This document shows positions 1-8,041 of a stretch of DNA of 64,000 nucleotides, piece after piece. Positions within the stretch are counted from its first letter, which is position 1. Every line of letters begins with the position of its first letter. The DNA lies in NCBI RefSeq assembly GCF_017589465.1, contig NZ_JAELYA010000001.1, positions 372,001 to 436,000 of the forward strand, in the 5' to 3' direction. Made by a program: the position numbers and the translations under genes. The notes beneath the pieces are model-generated. The model saw nothing but the letters and a program-made list of their open reading frames with translations. It ran no database searches and was not told the DNA's origin. The stretch comes from Pseudomonas schmalbachii (GTDB taxonomy: Bacteria > Pseudomonadota > Gammaproteobacteria > Pseudomonadales > Pseudomonadaceae).

Positions 1-84
1 ACACAGACCCGCTAACGGGTGAAGTTCCCCGCCTCCTCCCGGGGAGGCGGGGTGGTTGAAGGCCAACGGACAAGGCCCACCGAC

Positions 85-585
85 ATGCAGTATCCGGCAC
101 TGGTTTCTCGACTCATCGCAAGGTTGCTGTTCGGCCTGCTGCTCAGCGTCGGAAGTTCGCTGCTGATGGCCGACGACCTGATGGACAACGGCGATCTGTC
201 GAACACCGGCGACCTTGATGAACCCATCGTCATCGCACGGCTTGCGATGCCGAAAGGAGCCCAGGCAACCATCAACCAGAACGGCCAGGGGAACAGGGCC
301 GGGCTGAAACAGAACGGAACGGCGCTGATCGGACAGATCGTCCAGAACGGCAGCAACCAGGAGGCATACATCCTGCAAGAAGGCAGTAACGACATCGCCT
401 TCATCTACCAGACGGGGTATGGCAACCAGGCGGAAATCATCCAGCGCGGCTACGACAACCGCGCACAGATCAGCCAGAACGGCAACCAGAACAACGCCCG
501 CATCGAACAGATCGGCAACGGATTGGGCGCCAGCGTGAGTCAGGTCGGCAATGGAATGCGCGTGGAAGTTCGACAAAGGCAATGA
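85..585 (+). CDS. csgB: Minor curlin subunit CsgB (nucleator)
   Basis: Predicted 166-residue secreted amyloid nucleator for curli fibres. The first ~29 residues form a signal peptide with a hydrophobic core (LLFGLLLSVGSSLLMA). The rest consists of curlin repeats rich in N, Q and G (for example QNGNQNNARIEQIGNG), and the protein ends in a basic tail (MRVEVRQRQ) as CsgB proteins do. In the family CsgB stays on the outer membrane and templates CsgA polymerisation. The reading frame is open further upstream to a GTG at 19, but the ATG at 85 places the signal peptide at the N-terminus, so I chose it. csgA follows after a stretch holding a decayed csgB copy. csgD/E/F/G are not in the window and may lie before position 1. 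Confidence 0.88.
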   Translation: MQYPALVSRLIARLLFGLLLSVGSSLLMADDLMDNGDLSNTGDLDEPIVIARLAMPKGAQATINQNGQGNRAGLKQNGTALIGQIVQNGSNQEAYILQEGSNDIAFIYQTGYGNQAEIIQRGYDNRAQISQNGNQNNARIEQIGNGLGASVSQVGNGMRVEVRQRQ

Positions 586-639
586 ACCACGCTGCCGGCA
601 GTTCCAGGCAGCAGAGGGATCGCATCCCGGAGGCACTGA

Positions 640-905
640 AATGTTCAAGCTCAAGCCCCTCGCAGCAGTCATCAGGGAGCCGGCATTCACAAGAAAGACG
701 CCAGCGGGATGGCCACCGGAAGCAGGGAGGAACAAGGCTACCAAGGGAACAACCTGAAGCGCGGCTCCGACAACCGCACGAGCAATGACGATAACGGCGA
801 CCAGCACCACGCCCACACCACCGAGAAGAACTGGGCAAGGCATCGGGAGCCAGCGCAGGCCAGGTCGGCACTGACATGCGCAGAGAGATTCGCCAACGCC
901 AATGA
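640..905 (+). pseudogene. Decayed second copy of csgB
   Basis: The gap between csgB and csgA carries a csgB relic. Bases 851-905 align without gaps to the last 55 bases of csgB (531-585) at about 40 of 55 positions, including the final AATGA. Bases 736-777 align to an internal csgB stretch at about 32 of 42. Between these blocks the frame is broken, so no single ORF spans the relic. A Shine-Dalgarno-like GGAGG and an ATG at 641 followed by codons reading MFKLKPLAAVI resemble the start of CsgA (MLKFNLTPIASAI), so the relic may be a csgA/csgB hybrid or a tandem duplication that has decayed. Confidence 0.7.
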
Positions 906-962
906 GGTACCGGCGGCCTGAACCTTCAGACCGACAGGGAAATCAATCCAGGAGGCTTCACC

Positions 963-2333
963 ATGCTCAAGTTCAATCTCACCCCCATCGCTTCGGCAAT
1001 CCTGCTCATGGCTGCAACCCACGTCATGGCCAACGACAGCGTCACCAACCAGCTCCAGGTGGGTGAAGGGAACAATGCGTTTTCCCTTCAGGATTCCAGC
1101 ATCAATGACAGCACCGTCAACCAGGTCCAGTCCGGCAGCTTCAACGCCGACTACGCCGATCAGATCAACGAGAGCGGAAGTACCGTCAATCAGCTCCAGA
1201 GCGGGCAGATGAACGACAACTTCGCCAGCCAACTGGACGGTGTCGGCAACACGATCAACCAGACCCAGATCGGTCCGGACGGATTCGACTCCGTCAACGG
1301 CACGATGTCGTTCCAGACCGGGCAGACTTCCGCTACCGCGACCATCAACCAGGTGGGCACCAATCACCTGGCAATCACCGAACAGGACAACTTCCTCGGC
1401 GGCACCACCGCCAACAACCAGGCCCTGATCGAACAGAGCGGCGATGGCAACTACGGCACCATCAGCCAGGCGGACCAGACCGACAGCTCGGCCTCCATCT
1501 TCCAGGGCGACGGGCTCAATACCGCGCAGGTGCTCCAGAGCGAAGGCAGGGCCAGCAATACCGACGTCTATCAATCGGGCGATACCAACGAAGCGCTGGT
1601 ATTCCAGGACTTTCAGGACGGCAGCGATGCGCTGGTGGTCCAGTCCGGGGCCCTCAACCTGGCGGTGATCGACCAGAACGGTGCCGGCGCCGTGTTCAAC
1701 GACAACAGCGCGAGCATCGCGCAAACCGGGATGCTCAACCAGACGGAGATTGCGCAGTTCGAAGCCTCCGGCTCTACCGGAATCGCCGGGGTGGATGGCG
1801 AGGGCAACCAGCAGTATGTCTACCAGACCGGCAGCGGCCATTCCGCCAGCGTGGCCACCATCGGCAACGACAACCTGATCCAGATGGGCAATACCGTCAC
1901 CGTCGGTTCCAGCGAAGGCGGCCAGTCCGGTAGTGGCCAAACCGCCGAACTGGCCCAGCTCGGCGACCGCAACACCATGACCGTTGCCCAGGCCAACAGC
2001 AACAACGAGCTGTACTTCACCCAGAACGGCAACGACAACATCCTCGTCGCCGAACAGCGCGGCACGGACAACGTCGCCGAAGGCTATACCGGCGGCGACT
2101 TCAACACCGTGGAGCTCTACCAGTCCGGCGACGGCAACTACGCCAACACCTTCCAGGGCGACCTGAGCGACAACAACGTCATCAAGATCACCCAGAGCGG
2201 TGTCTCCAGCAACGCCTACGTAGTCCAGAACGGCTCCATGAACAACGCCGACGTCCTGCAGACCGGCAGCAACATGCTGGCCAACGTCAACCAGAGCGGT
2301 ACTGCCAACATCGCGGTCGTCCAGCAGCACTGA
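963..2333 (+). CDS. csgA: Major curlin subunit CsgA, long form
   Basis: 456-residue predicted major amyloid subunit of curli. A signal peptide (MLKFNLTPIASAILLMAATHVMA) is followed by repeated strand-turn-strand units of roughly 20-23 residues with the curlin pattern N-x5-Q and GN/GD turns (for example VNQLQSGQMNDNFASQ, VELYQSGDGNYANTFQ). E. coli CsgA has about 150 residues and five repeats, so this subunit is about three times longer. Some repeats are interrupted by non-repeat inserts (around residues 100-125 and 270-320). The start has a good ribosome binding site (AGGAGG, 951-956). A strong hairpin follows the stop codon and precedes csgC. Confidence 0.9.
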   Translation: MLKFNLTPIASAILLMAATHVMANDSVTNQLQVGEGNNAFSLQDSSINDSTVNQVQSGSFNADYADQINESGSTVNQLQSGQMNDNFASQLDGVGNTINQTQIGPDGFDSVNGTMSFQTGQTSATATINQVGTNHLAITEQDNFLGGTTANNQALIEQSGDGNYGTISQADQTDSSASIFQGDGLNTAQVLQSEGRASNTDVYQSGDTNEALVFQDFQDGSDALVVQSGALNLAVIDQNGAGAVFNDNSASIAQTGMLNQTEIAQFEASGSTGIAGVDGEGNQQYVYQTGSGHSASVATIGNDNLIQMGNTVTVGSSEGGQSGSGQTAELAQLGDRNTMTVAQANSNNELYFTQNGNDNILVAEQRGTDNVAEGYTGGDFNTVELYQSGDGNYANTFQGDLSDNNVIKITQSGVSSNAYVVQNGSMNNADVLQTGSNMLANVNQSGTANIAVVQQH

Positions 2334-2339
2334 TGGAAT

Positions 2340-2367
2340 GCCGCTACCATCTCACGATGGTAGCGGC
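2340..2367 (+). terminator. Hairpin between csgA and csgC
   Basis: Perfect 11-bp stem (GCCGCTACCAT / ATGGTAGCGGC) with a 6-base loop, starting 6 bases after the csgA stop. Only a weak T/C-rich run follows, so it may be a leaky terminator or an mRNA-stabilising structure that keeps csgC expression well below csgA. Confidence 0.7.
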
Positions 2368-2384
2368 TTCCCTTCCCCACCCTC

Positions 2385-2720
2385 ATGTCCACCATCCTTC
2401 CTGCCCTCATGCTCGCCAGCCTGGTTCCCGTCAGCCCGAGCCTCGATCTCCAGCCCGGCAATGCGGGAATGCTCGTCCTGAACCTGTGCTTCACCGGCGG
2501 CGGCCAGCAGGTGCGCTTCGACCTGCGCATGGAATCCCTCGGCAAGGCCGGCCGCTCACGTTCGCGCCAGCAGGGCCAGCTCGTCGCCGCGACGGAGCAG
2601 CACTGCCCGGCGCGCATGCAGGTCGGCCCGGGGAATGCCGAGGAAGTCCGCGCGTACCTGCGCTGGTGGGTGGATGGGGTCGAGCAGGAACCGCTCGACA
2701 AGCGCCTGCATCGGCTTTGA
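2385..2720 (+). CDS. csgC: Curli chaperone-like protein CsgC
   Basis: 111-residue protein immediately downstream of csgA. It resembles E. coli CsgC in length and in the pattern of its beta-sandwich: a small N-terminal export sequence (MSTILPALMLASLVPVSPS), then RFDLRMESLGKAGRSRSRQQG, which lines up with VQILSLREGSSGQSQTKQE of CsgC, then a C-terminal strand pair. CsgC in E. coli is periplasmic and prevents premature CsgA polymerisation. Assignment rests on gene order (B-A-C) plus this partial similarity; sequence conservation in the family is low. Confidence 0.72.
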   Translation: MSTILPALMLASLVPVSPSLDLQPGNAGMLVLNLCFTGGGQQVRFDLRMESLGKAGRSRSRQQGQLVAATEQHCPARMQVGPGNAEEVRAYLRWWVDGVEQEPLDKRLHRL

Positions 2721-2733
2721 TATGCGGGACCGG

Positions 2734-2973
2734 ATGATGGGTATCGCGCAAGCTCAACCCATCCTACTTGCTGCTGCGTGCCCTTGTAGGAGCGCCCCAT
2801 GGGCGCGAATCGCGGGCATGGCCCGCTCCTACGGATACTCCGGCGTTGCGATCCCCTCACCCCAACCCTCTCCCGGAGGGAGAGGGGGCGCGACGGTGTG
2901 AGGTGGTACACCATGCCAGCCGGCAACTCCGGACAGTCCCCTCTCCCTGAGGGAGAGGGTTAGGGTGAGGGGG
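2734..2973. repeat. Cluster of palindromic intergenic repeats
   Basis: The gap between csgC and the Lrp-like gene has no gene. It holds three repeat types that recur in the window: a GATGGGTATCGC...CAACCCATCCTAC arm (2734-2767, also at 54417-54490), a GTAGGAGC...GCTCCTAC palindrome (2786-2832), and a ~120-bp element bounded by CCCTCACCCC and GGGTGAGGG with an inner CCCTCTCCC/GGGAGAGGG stem at each end (2853-2973). Confidence 0.85.
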
Positions 2974-3033
2974 AAGCATCATGACGATGCAAGACAGTTG
3001 CTCCTACAGGCGCCACCACCCGGCGCAAAAAAC

Positions 3034-3462
3034 TCAACGATCGATGCGCGTCGACAGGATGATCGACGACATCGTCCGCTCCACCCCGTCCAGCGCGCCG
3101 ATGCGGTCGAGCAAGGCGTCCAGGTCGCGGATCGACAGCGCCTCGACGATCACGATCATGTCGAAGTTGCCGCTCACCGAATGCAGGGTCTTCACCTCCG
3201 GGATCTTCTCCAGCGCCTGCACCACCTGGTGCGACAGCTTGGGCAGCGCGGTGACCAGTACATGCGCGCGCACCAGCGACTGCGCGTAGCTGTCCGACAC
3301 CTTGATCGAATAGCCGCTGATGATGCCCTGCTGCTCCAGCCGCTCGATCCGGCTCTGCACCGTCGAGCGCGATACCCCGAGCTTGCGCGCCAGCTCGGAA
3401 ACCGACTCGCGGGCGTTGGCGCGCAGGAGGTTGAGCAGGGCCGCGTCGGCCTTTTTCGTCAT
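3034..3462 (-). CDS. Lrp/AsnC-family regulator of the lysine (dav) genes
   Basis: 142-residue Lrp/AsnC regulator. The N-terminal helix-turn-helix is LNLLRANARESVSELARKLGVSRSTVQSRIERLEQQGII; the C-terminal RAM domain follows (ligand-sensing and oligomerisation, about residues 65-135). I chose the ATG at 3462 (MTKKADAALL) because it sits behind a GGAG motif and starts like typical Lrp proteins; the frame is open to an ATG at 3519. It is divergent from davB, which suggests local, amino-acid-responsive control of lysine oxidation. That target is inferred from position only. Confidence 0.85.
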   Translation of the reverse strand: MTKKADAALLNLLRANARESVSELARKLGVSRSTVQSRIERLEQQGIISGYSIKVSDSYAQSLVRAHVLVTALPKLSHQVVQALEKIPEVKTLHSVSGNFDMIVIVEALSIRDLDALLDRIGALDGVERTMSSIILSTRIDR

Positions 3463-3716
3463 TTTGCGTATTTCTCCGGTTAATCTGTCTGAAATTACTC
3501 GTTCATATGACAGATTCACGGATTCATTTCAACGACACCCTCTGGAATAGTGTTCGGCAACGGCGAGCGATCCACGGCTCGCCATTTTTTCGCCCGCACG
3601 TTCGCCTGCCCGTCCATCGGACCGGCCGCCGAACGACCCGCGCGGCCATGCAAAGCCTTGCGGCCTGGACGATGCTGAATGCCCGGGCCGGTACGCCATC
3701 CAGCTGGGAGATTCCA

Positions 3717-5399
3717 ATGAATAACAACCGTCACCCCGAAAGCCACGGCAAGAAACCCGTCACCATCTTCGGCCCGGACTTCCCCTTCGCCTTCGACGAC
3801 TGGATCGAGCACCCCGCCGGCCTCGGCAGCATTCCGCAAGCCGCCCACGGCAGCGAAGTCGCCATCGTCGGCGCCGGCATCTCCGGGCTGGTCGCCGCCT
3901 ACGAGCTGATGAAGATGGGCCTCAAGCCGGTGGTCTACGAAGCGTCGAAGATGGGCGGCCGCCTGCGCTCCGAATCCTTCGAGGGCGCCGAGGGGATCAT
4001 CGCCGAGCTGGGCGGCATGCGCTTCCCCGCCTCTTCCACGGCGTTCTATCACTACGTCGACAAGCTCGGCCTGCAGACCAAACCCTTCCCCAACCCGCTG
4101 ACCCCGGCCTCCGGCAGCACGGTGGTGGACCTGGAAGGCACCAGCCACTACGCCGAGAAACTCGACGACCTGCCGGAAATCTTCAAGGAAGTCGCCCAGG
4201 CCTGGGCCGACGCGCTGGAAGACGGCGCGCGCTTCAGCGAAATCCAGGACGCCATCCGCGAGCGCGACACGGTCAAGCTCAAGGCGCTATGGGACGAGCT
4301 GGTGCCGCTGTGGGACGACCGCACCTTCTATGACTTCGTCGCCAGCTCCAAGGCGTTCTCGAAGCTGAGTTTCCTGCACCGGGAAATCTTCGGCCAGGTC
4401 GGCTTCGGCACCGGCGGCTGGGACTCCGACTTCCCCAACTCCATGCTGGAAATCTTCCGCGTGGTGATGACCAACTGCGACGACCACCAGCACCTCGTCG
4501 TCGGCGGCGTCGAGCAGGTGCCGCGCGGCATCTGGAACCACGTGCCGGAGAAATGCGCGCACTGGCCGGCCGGCACCTCGCTGTCCTCGCTGCACCACGG
4601 TGCGACGCGTCCGGGCGTGAAGAAGATCGCCCGCGCCGCCGACGGCACCTTCGCCGTCACCGACTACTGGGGCCACACCCACCACTACGCGGCCGTCCTC
4701 GCCACCTGCCAGACCTGGCTGCTGACCACCCAGATCGAGTGCGAGGAATCGCTGTTCTCGCAGAAGATGTGGATGGCCCTCGACCGCACCCGCTACATGC
4801 AGTCGTCGAAGACCTTCGTCATGGTCGACCGCCCGTTCTGGAAGGACAAGGACCCGCAGACCGGCCGCGACGTGATGAGCATGACCCTCACCGACCGCCT
4901 CACCCGCGGCACCTACCTGTTCGACAACGGCGACGACAAGCCGGGGGTGATCTGCCTGTCCTACTCGTGGATGAGCGACGCGATGAAGATGCTGCCGCAT
5001 CCGGTGGAGAAGCGCGTGCAACTGGCCCTCGACGCGCTGAAGAAGGTCTACCCGAAGGTCGATATCGCCAGCCACATCATCGGCAACCCGATCACCGTGT
5101 CCTGGGAGGCCGACCCGCACTTCCTCGGTGCCTTCAAGGGCGCGCTGCCGGGCCACTACCGCTACAACCAGCGGATGTACGCGCACTTCATGCAGGACGA
5201 CATGCCGGCCGAACAGCGCGGCATCTTCATCGCCGGTGACGACGTATCCTGGACCCCGGCCTGGGTGGAAGGCGCGGTGCAGACCTCGCTGAACGCCGTC
5301 TGGGGCATCATGAAGCACTTCGGCGGCGCCACCCACCCGGAAAACCCCGGCCCCGGCGACCGCTTCGCCGAACTCGGCCCGATGGTGCTGCCCGACTGA
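3717..5399 (+). CDS. davB: Lysine 2-monooxygenase (flavoprotein amine oxidase family)
   Basis: 560 residues, the same length as P. putida DavB and very similar to it from the start (KKPVTIFGPDFPFAFDDWIEHPAGLGSIP). It oxidatively decarboxylates L-lysine to 5-aminovaleramide using FAD and O2, the first step of the aminovalerate route. The dinucleotide-binding GAGISG motif is at residues 52-57, and the second FAD contact near the C-terminus is GIFIAGDDVSWTPAWVEGAVQTSLNAVWG. The frame is open upstream to 3507, but the ATG at 3717 has a GGGAG ribosome site and gives the family N-terminus. davA follows 17 bases after the stop, so the two are probably one operon. Cytoplasmic. Confidence 0.93.
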   Translation: MNNNRHPESHGKKPVTIFGPDFPFAFDDWIEHPAGLGSIPQAAHGSEVAIVGAGISGLVAAYELMKMGLKPVVYEASKMGGRLRSESFEGAEGIIAELGGMRFPASSTAFYHYVDKLGLQTKPFPNPLTPASGSTVVDLEGTSHYAEKLDDLPEIFKEVAQAWADALEDGARFSEIQDAIRERDTVKLKALWDELVPLWDDRTFYDFVASSKAFSKLSFLHREIFGQVGFGTGGWDSDFPNSMLEIFRVVMTNCDDHQHLVVGGVEQVPRGIWNHVPEKCAHWPAGTSLSSLHHGATRPGVKKIARAADGTFAVTDYWGHTHHYAAVLATCQTWLLTTQIECEESLFSQKMWMALDRTRYMQSSKTFVMVDRPFWKDKDPQTGRDVMSMTLTDRLTRGTYLFDNGDDKPGVICLSYSWMSDAMKMLPHPVEKRVQLALDALKKVYPKVDIASHIIGNPITVSWEADPHFLGAFKGALPGHYRYNQRMYAHFMQDDMPAEQRGIFIAGDDVSWTPAWVEGAVQTSLNAVWGIMKHFGGATHPENPGPGDRFAELGPMVLPD

Positions 5400-5416
5400 G
5401 CAGCGGAGGAACCTGC

Positions 5417-6205
5417 ATGCGCCTTGCCCTCTACCAGTGCCCGCCGGGCCCGAACGATGTGACGGGCAACCTGCGGCGGCTCGAACAGGCCGCCCAGGAG
5501 GCGGCACAGCAAGGGGCGGACCTGCTGGTCTGCCCCGAGATGTTCACCAGTGGCTACAACATCGGCGCAGAGCGGGTGGCCGCCCTGGCCGAACCGGTTG
5601 ACGGAGCGACCGCCGACGCGGTCGCCCTGCTCGCCCGGGAAATCGGCGTGGGGATTCTCTACGGCTATCCGGAGCGGGCGGCGGACGGAGCGATCTACAA
5701 CTCCGTGCAACTGATCGACCGCGATGGCCGGCACCGCGCCAACTACCGCAAGACCCATCTCTACGGCGAGCTGGACCGCAGCCAGTTCAGCGCCTCGGAT
5801 GCCGCGCCGGCGGTGTTCGAACTGGACGGCTGGCGCATCGGCCTGCTGATCTGCTTCGACGTCGAATTCCCGGAAGCGGTACGCAGCCTGGCCCTGGCCG
5901 GCGCCGACCTGGTGCTGGTGCCGACCGCCAACATGCGTCCCTACGAGTTCGTCGCCAACGTCGTGGTGCCGTGCCGCGCCTACGAAAACCAGGTGTACCT
6001 CGCCTACGCCAACTTCGACGGCAAGGAATACGAACTGGATTACTGCGGGCTGAGCTGCATCGTCGCGCCGGATGGCGAAGTCCTGGCGCGAGCCGACCAG
6101 CCGGAGCAGGTGCTGGTCGCCGACCTGGACCGCGCGCGCCTGGCGCGTACGCGGGAGGCATTCAGCTACGTCGGGCTGAGGCGGCCGGAGTTGTATCGGC
6201 CGTGA
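5417..6205 (+). CDS. davA: 5-aminovaleramidase (nitrilase-superfamily amidase)
   Basis: 262-residue carbon-nitrogen hydrolase that converts 5-aminovaleramide to 5-aminovalerate and ammonia, the step after DavB. The nitrilase triad is visible: Glu41 (LLVCPEMF), Lys112 (NYRKTHL) and Cys146 (LLICFDVEFPE). Its position directly after davB and its similarity to P. putida DavA (GYNIG, YGYPERAADGAIYNSVQLID) support the assignment. The later genes of the route (davT, davD, for aminovalerate to glutarate) are not in this window. Confidence 0.92.
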   Translation: MRLALYQCPPGPNDVTGNLRRLEQAAQEAAQQGADLLVCPEMFTSGYNIGAERVAALAEPVDGATADAVALLAREIGVGILYGYPERAADGAIYNSVQLIDRDGRHRANYRKTHLYGELDRSQFSASDAAPAVFELDGWRIGLLICFDVEFPEAVRSLALAGADLVLVPTANMRPYEFVANVVVPCRAYENQVYLAYANFDGKEYELDYCGLSCIVAPDGEVLARADQPEQVLVADLDRARLARTREAFSYVGLRRPELYRP

Positions 6206-6213
6206 GCCTGGCC

Positions 6214-6332
6214 ACCCTCACCCCTGCCCTCTCCCAGAGGGAGAGGGGGTAATCCGGGCGGGCTGATGCAACGTGCCACCCGGCAACGCCGAACAATCCC
6301 CTCTCCCTCCGGGAGAGGGTTAGGGTGAGGGG
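6214..6332. repeat. ~120-bp CCCTCACCC/GGGTGAGGG element, copy 2
   Basis: Same element as at 2853-2973 and 15566-15684: two inverted CCCTCTCCC...GGGAGAGGG hairpins flank a ~50-bp core with a shared CCGGCAAC(T/G)CCG stretch. It lies 8 bases past the davA stop and may end the davBA transcript as a paired structure. The remaining bases up to 6490 hold nothing I recognise. Confidence 0.85.
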
Positions 6333-6490
6333 AAGCCCAACACCCAATACCCACCCGACAAACGGCCCGCCAATTTAGGTTGTCCATTCCACTCCCCCGG
6401 CGCGACCCTCCCTGCACTCCACAAGAACAACAGACGCCCCATCAACTCTGCCTGTTCCAGTGGTCGAGGCCAGCCTCGACAGGAGGGCTT

Positions 6491-6628
6491 ATGCGCCTGC
6501 GTTGTTTCTTCCTGGGATGCCGTTGGGATGAAGGGACTCTGACGGACGTTGGAATGACACCCATGCTCTGCCAGCGATGTACACGCTGCGGGGCACAACG
6601 CTATGTGAGCGTGGAACCGGATCGCTGA
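6491..6628 (+). CDS. Cys-rich 45-residue protein
   Basis: Small protein starting MRLRCFFLGCRWDEG, with a strong ribosome site (AGGAGG, 6481-6486). Five cysteines, including the C-terminal CxxCxxCG arrangement (LCQRCTRCGAQRYVSVE), suggest a small zinc ribbon. Similar short Cys-rich proteins are common in Pseudomonas genomes, with no function known to me. The open frame extends upstream to 6380, but only the ATG at 6491 has a ribosome site. Confidence 0.68.
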   Translation: MRLRCFFLGCRWDEGTLTDVGMTPMLCQRCTRCGAQRYVSVEPDR

Positions 6629-6743
6629 AACGACGGCGCGGCCAGCCCCCGTTGGCCGCGCCTGCCGGCTGTGCCCCGTAGCAACGACGCGATCCGCCGC
6701 CGTAAGTCGGCCGACCGCTGGCGGGCCCAAGTGGCGATACAAG

Positions 6744-6758
6744 TCGTTATGATAACGA
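6744..6758. promoter_or_regulatory. 15-base palindrome upstream of HMA-like gene
   Basis: TCGTTATGATAACGA is a perfect odd palindrome 30 bases before the ATG at 6789. A dimeric repressor or activator site is likely. It overlaps a weak Fur-like stretch (GATAACGATCC, 11 of 19 by eye), which is too poor to name. Confidence 0.45.
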
Positions 6759-6788
6759 TCCTCGATCAGCCAGCAGCCGCCTGCCCCC

Positions 6789-7220
6789 ATGACCCATATC
6801 GTTTCCTCCCTGCCCGGGCGTATCCGCGTCCGTGACGCCCGACTGCGCAACGCCGACCGCCTGCGCGGCCTGCACGAAAAGCTGGCCGGCCTCGACGGCG
6901 TGCTTTCCTGCGAGTCCAACGCCAAGTCCGGTTCGCTGCTCCTGCATTTCGCCGCCGAGCAGGTCGACCTTGCGGCTTTCGAAGCGCAGATCGATGCCCT
7001 GGTCGACGCCGAACTGGCCAGGCCGCAACTGGTGAGCGGCCGCCGTCCGCTGAAGATGCGGGTCAACCGCTATGCCAAGCTGGGCATGATCGCCGGCCTC
7101 GGCAGCTCGCTGGCGCTGGTGGGCATGGGCTCCAAGCGCGGGCATGCGGCCGCCGGCGCGGTGTTCGTCGCCTGCCTGGGGGTTCACCTGAGCACCCATC
7201 GCCGGCACATCCTGCGCTGA
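6789..7220 (+). CDS. HMA-like protein with N-terminal GRxR motif (ferrosome-associated type?)
   Basis: 143 residues. The first ~75 residues have the alpha/beta pattern of a heavy-metal-associated (HMA_2-like) domain without CxxC: a strand carrying the arginine-rich motif SLPGRIRVRD, then a helix (ADRLRGLHEKL), then strands (VLSCESNAKSGSLLLHF). The C-terminal half is a hydrophobic hairpin (LGMIAGLGSSLALVGMG, AAAGAVFVACLGVHL) that probably sits in a membrane. Two proteins of the convergent operon, at 14684 and 10848, carry the same GRxR motif. It is therefore likely a partner of that operon. No metal-binding cysteine pair is present. Confidence 0.7.
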   Translation: MTHIVSSLPGRIRVRDARLRNADRLRGLHEKLAGLDGVLSCESNAKSGSLLLHFAAEQVDLAAFEAQIDALVDAELARPQLVSGRRPLKMRVNRYAKLGMIAGLGSSLALVGMGSKRGHAAAGAVFVACLGVHLSTHRRHILR

Positions 7221-7238
7221 CCGTCAGCCGGGACGATT

Positions 7239-7775
7239 TCAGGCGAAGTCCTGCGCTTCCCGGCTGACCAGGACGACCAGCCGCCTGGCCAGCTCCACGG
7301 CGGCATCCTGATCGCCGTCAGGCAGGTACACCTCCATGCCGACGTAGAGGAAATCCGGGTTCGCCCAGATGCGCCGCGGGATCACCGTGGCGACACCCTC
7401 TCCCAGCGGCACCACCTCAACCCCCTGCCCATCCAGTCCTTCGCGGACCAGGGCGGAATCCAGCGCCCGGCCGAAGCGCGGCTCGCCGCAGTAGAGGTCA
7501 ACGCTCGGGCCGTCGTGATCCCGTCCGCTGTGCAGGTCGATCAGCACCCGGTAGCGTCCGCTCGCCAGCGGCAGCAGCTGTTCATACAGCGCCGCATGCA
7601 GGAGTTCGTGGTGAAAACGCTGGTCCGCCCGTGGATGGCGCCCGGACAGGCCATCGGGTATCCGCTGCACATCCGCCCAGGCGGGGTCGACACCCTCGGC
7701 AACCCGCTCGCCGAAGGCCAGTTCCTCGCGGTGGATGCCTATCACCAGCAGCGCCGGCGCACGCTTCAGGGCCAT
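7239..7775 (-). CDS. Small putative zinc hydrolase, M14/AstE-like
   Basis: 178 residues, last gene of the feo-containing operon. HREE in LLVIGIHREELAFG matches the HxxE zinc ligand pair of the aspartoacylase/AstE branch of M14 enzymes, and VLIDLHSGRD matches the DLH motif with the third histidine. The expected family length is over 300 residues, so this is a compact or divergent form. The ATG at 7775 lies 10 bases beyond the feoC stop; a TTG at 7808 would extend it into feoC. The connection with iron is unclear and the substrate is unknown. Confidence 0.55.
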   Translation of the reverse strand: MALKRAPALLVIGIHREELAFGERVAEGVDPAWADVQRIPDGLSGRHPRADQRFHHELLHAALYEQLLPLASGRYRVLIDLHSGRDHDGPSVDLYCGEPRFGRALDSALVREGLDGQGVEVVPLGEGVATVIPRRIWANPDFLYVGMEVYLPDGDQDAAVELARRLVVLVSREAQDFA

Positions 7776-7785
7776 GTTTCCAGCA

Positions 7786-8031
7786 TCACGCGCCGTCGCC
7801 TGGCGCAATGGTGACCCATTCGTAGACGACGATGCTGGCCGGATCGCACTTGCAGCAGGTGCCCCCGCCGCACGACGTTCCGCTCGGCAGGCGACGCACG
7901 CGGCCCTTGCGTTCGAGCACAGCGAGCATGCCTTCCAGCGCCTCCGGCGTGGTGTCCAGGTGGTGCTGCATGTCGTGCAGGCTGACCCGTCCGTGCGTCT
8001 TCAGGTAGTCACTCAGTTGCGACAGGATCAT
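7786..8031 (-). CDS. feoC: FeoC-type winged-helix protein with cysteine cluster
   Basis: 81 residues directly after feoB (10-base gap). Winged helix at the N-terminus (MILSQLSDYLKTHGRVSLHDMQHHLDTTPEALEGMLAVLERKGRVRRL), then the cysteine cluster GTSCGGGTCCKCD. This cluster is typical of FeoC proteins, which may bind an Fe-S cluster and modulate FeoB stability or activity. Family role is only partly settled. Confidence 0.85.
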   Translation of the reverse strand: MILSQLSDYLKTHGRVSLHDMQHHLDTTPEALEGMLAVLERKGRVRRLPSGTSCGGGTCCKCDPASIVVYEWVTIAPGDGA

Positions 8032-8041
8032 GGGCGCCTCC

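Noticed and set aside
6751-6769. Possible Fur box before the HMA-like gene
   Set aside because: About 11 of 19 matches by eye, no better than many random sites; only the palindrome at 6744-6758 is kept.
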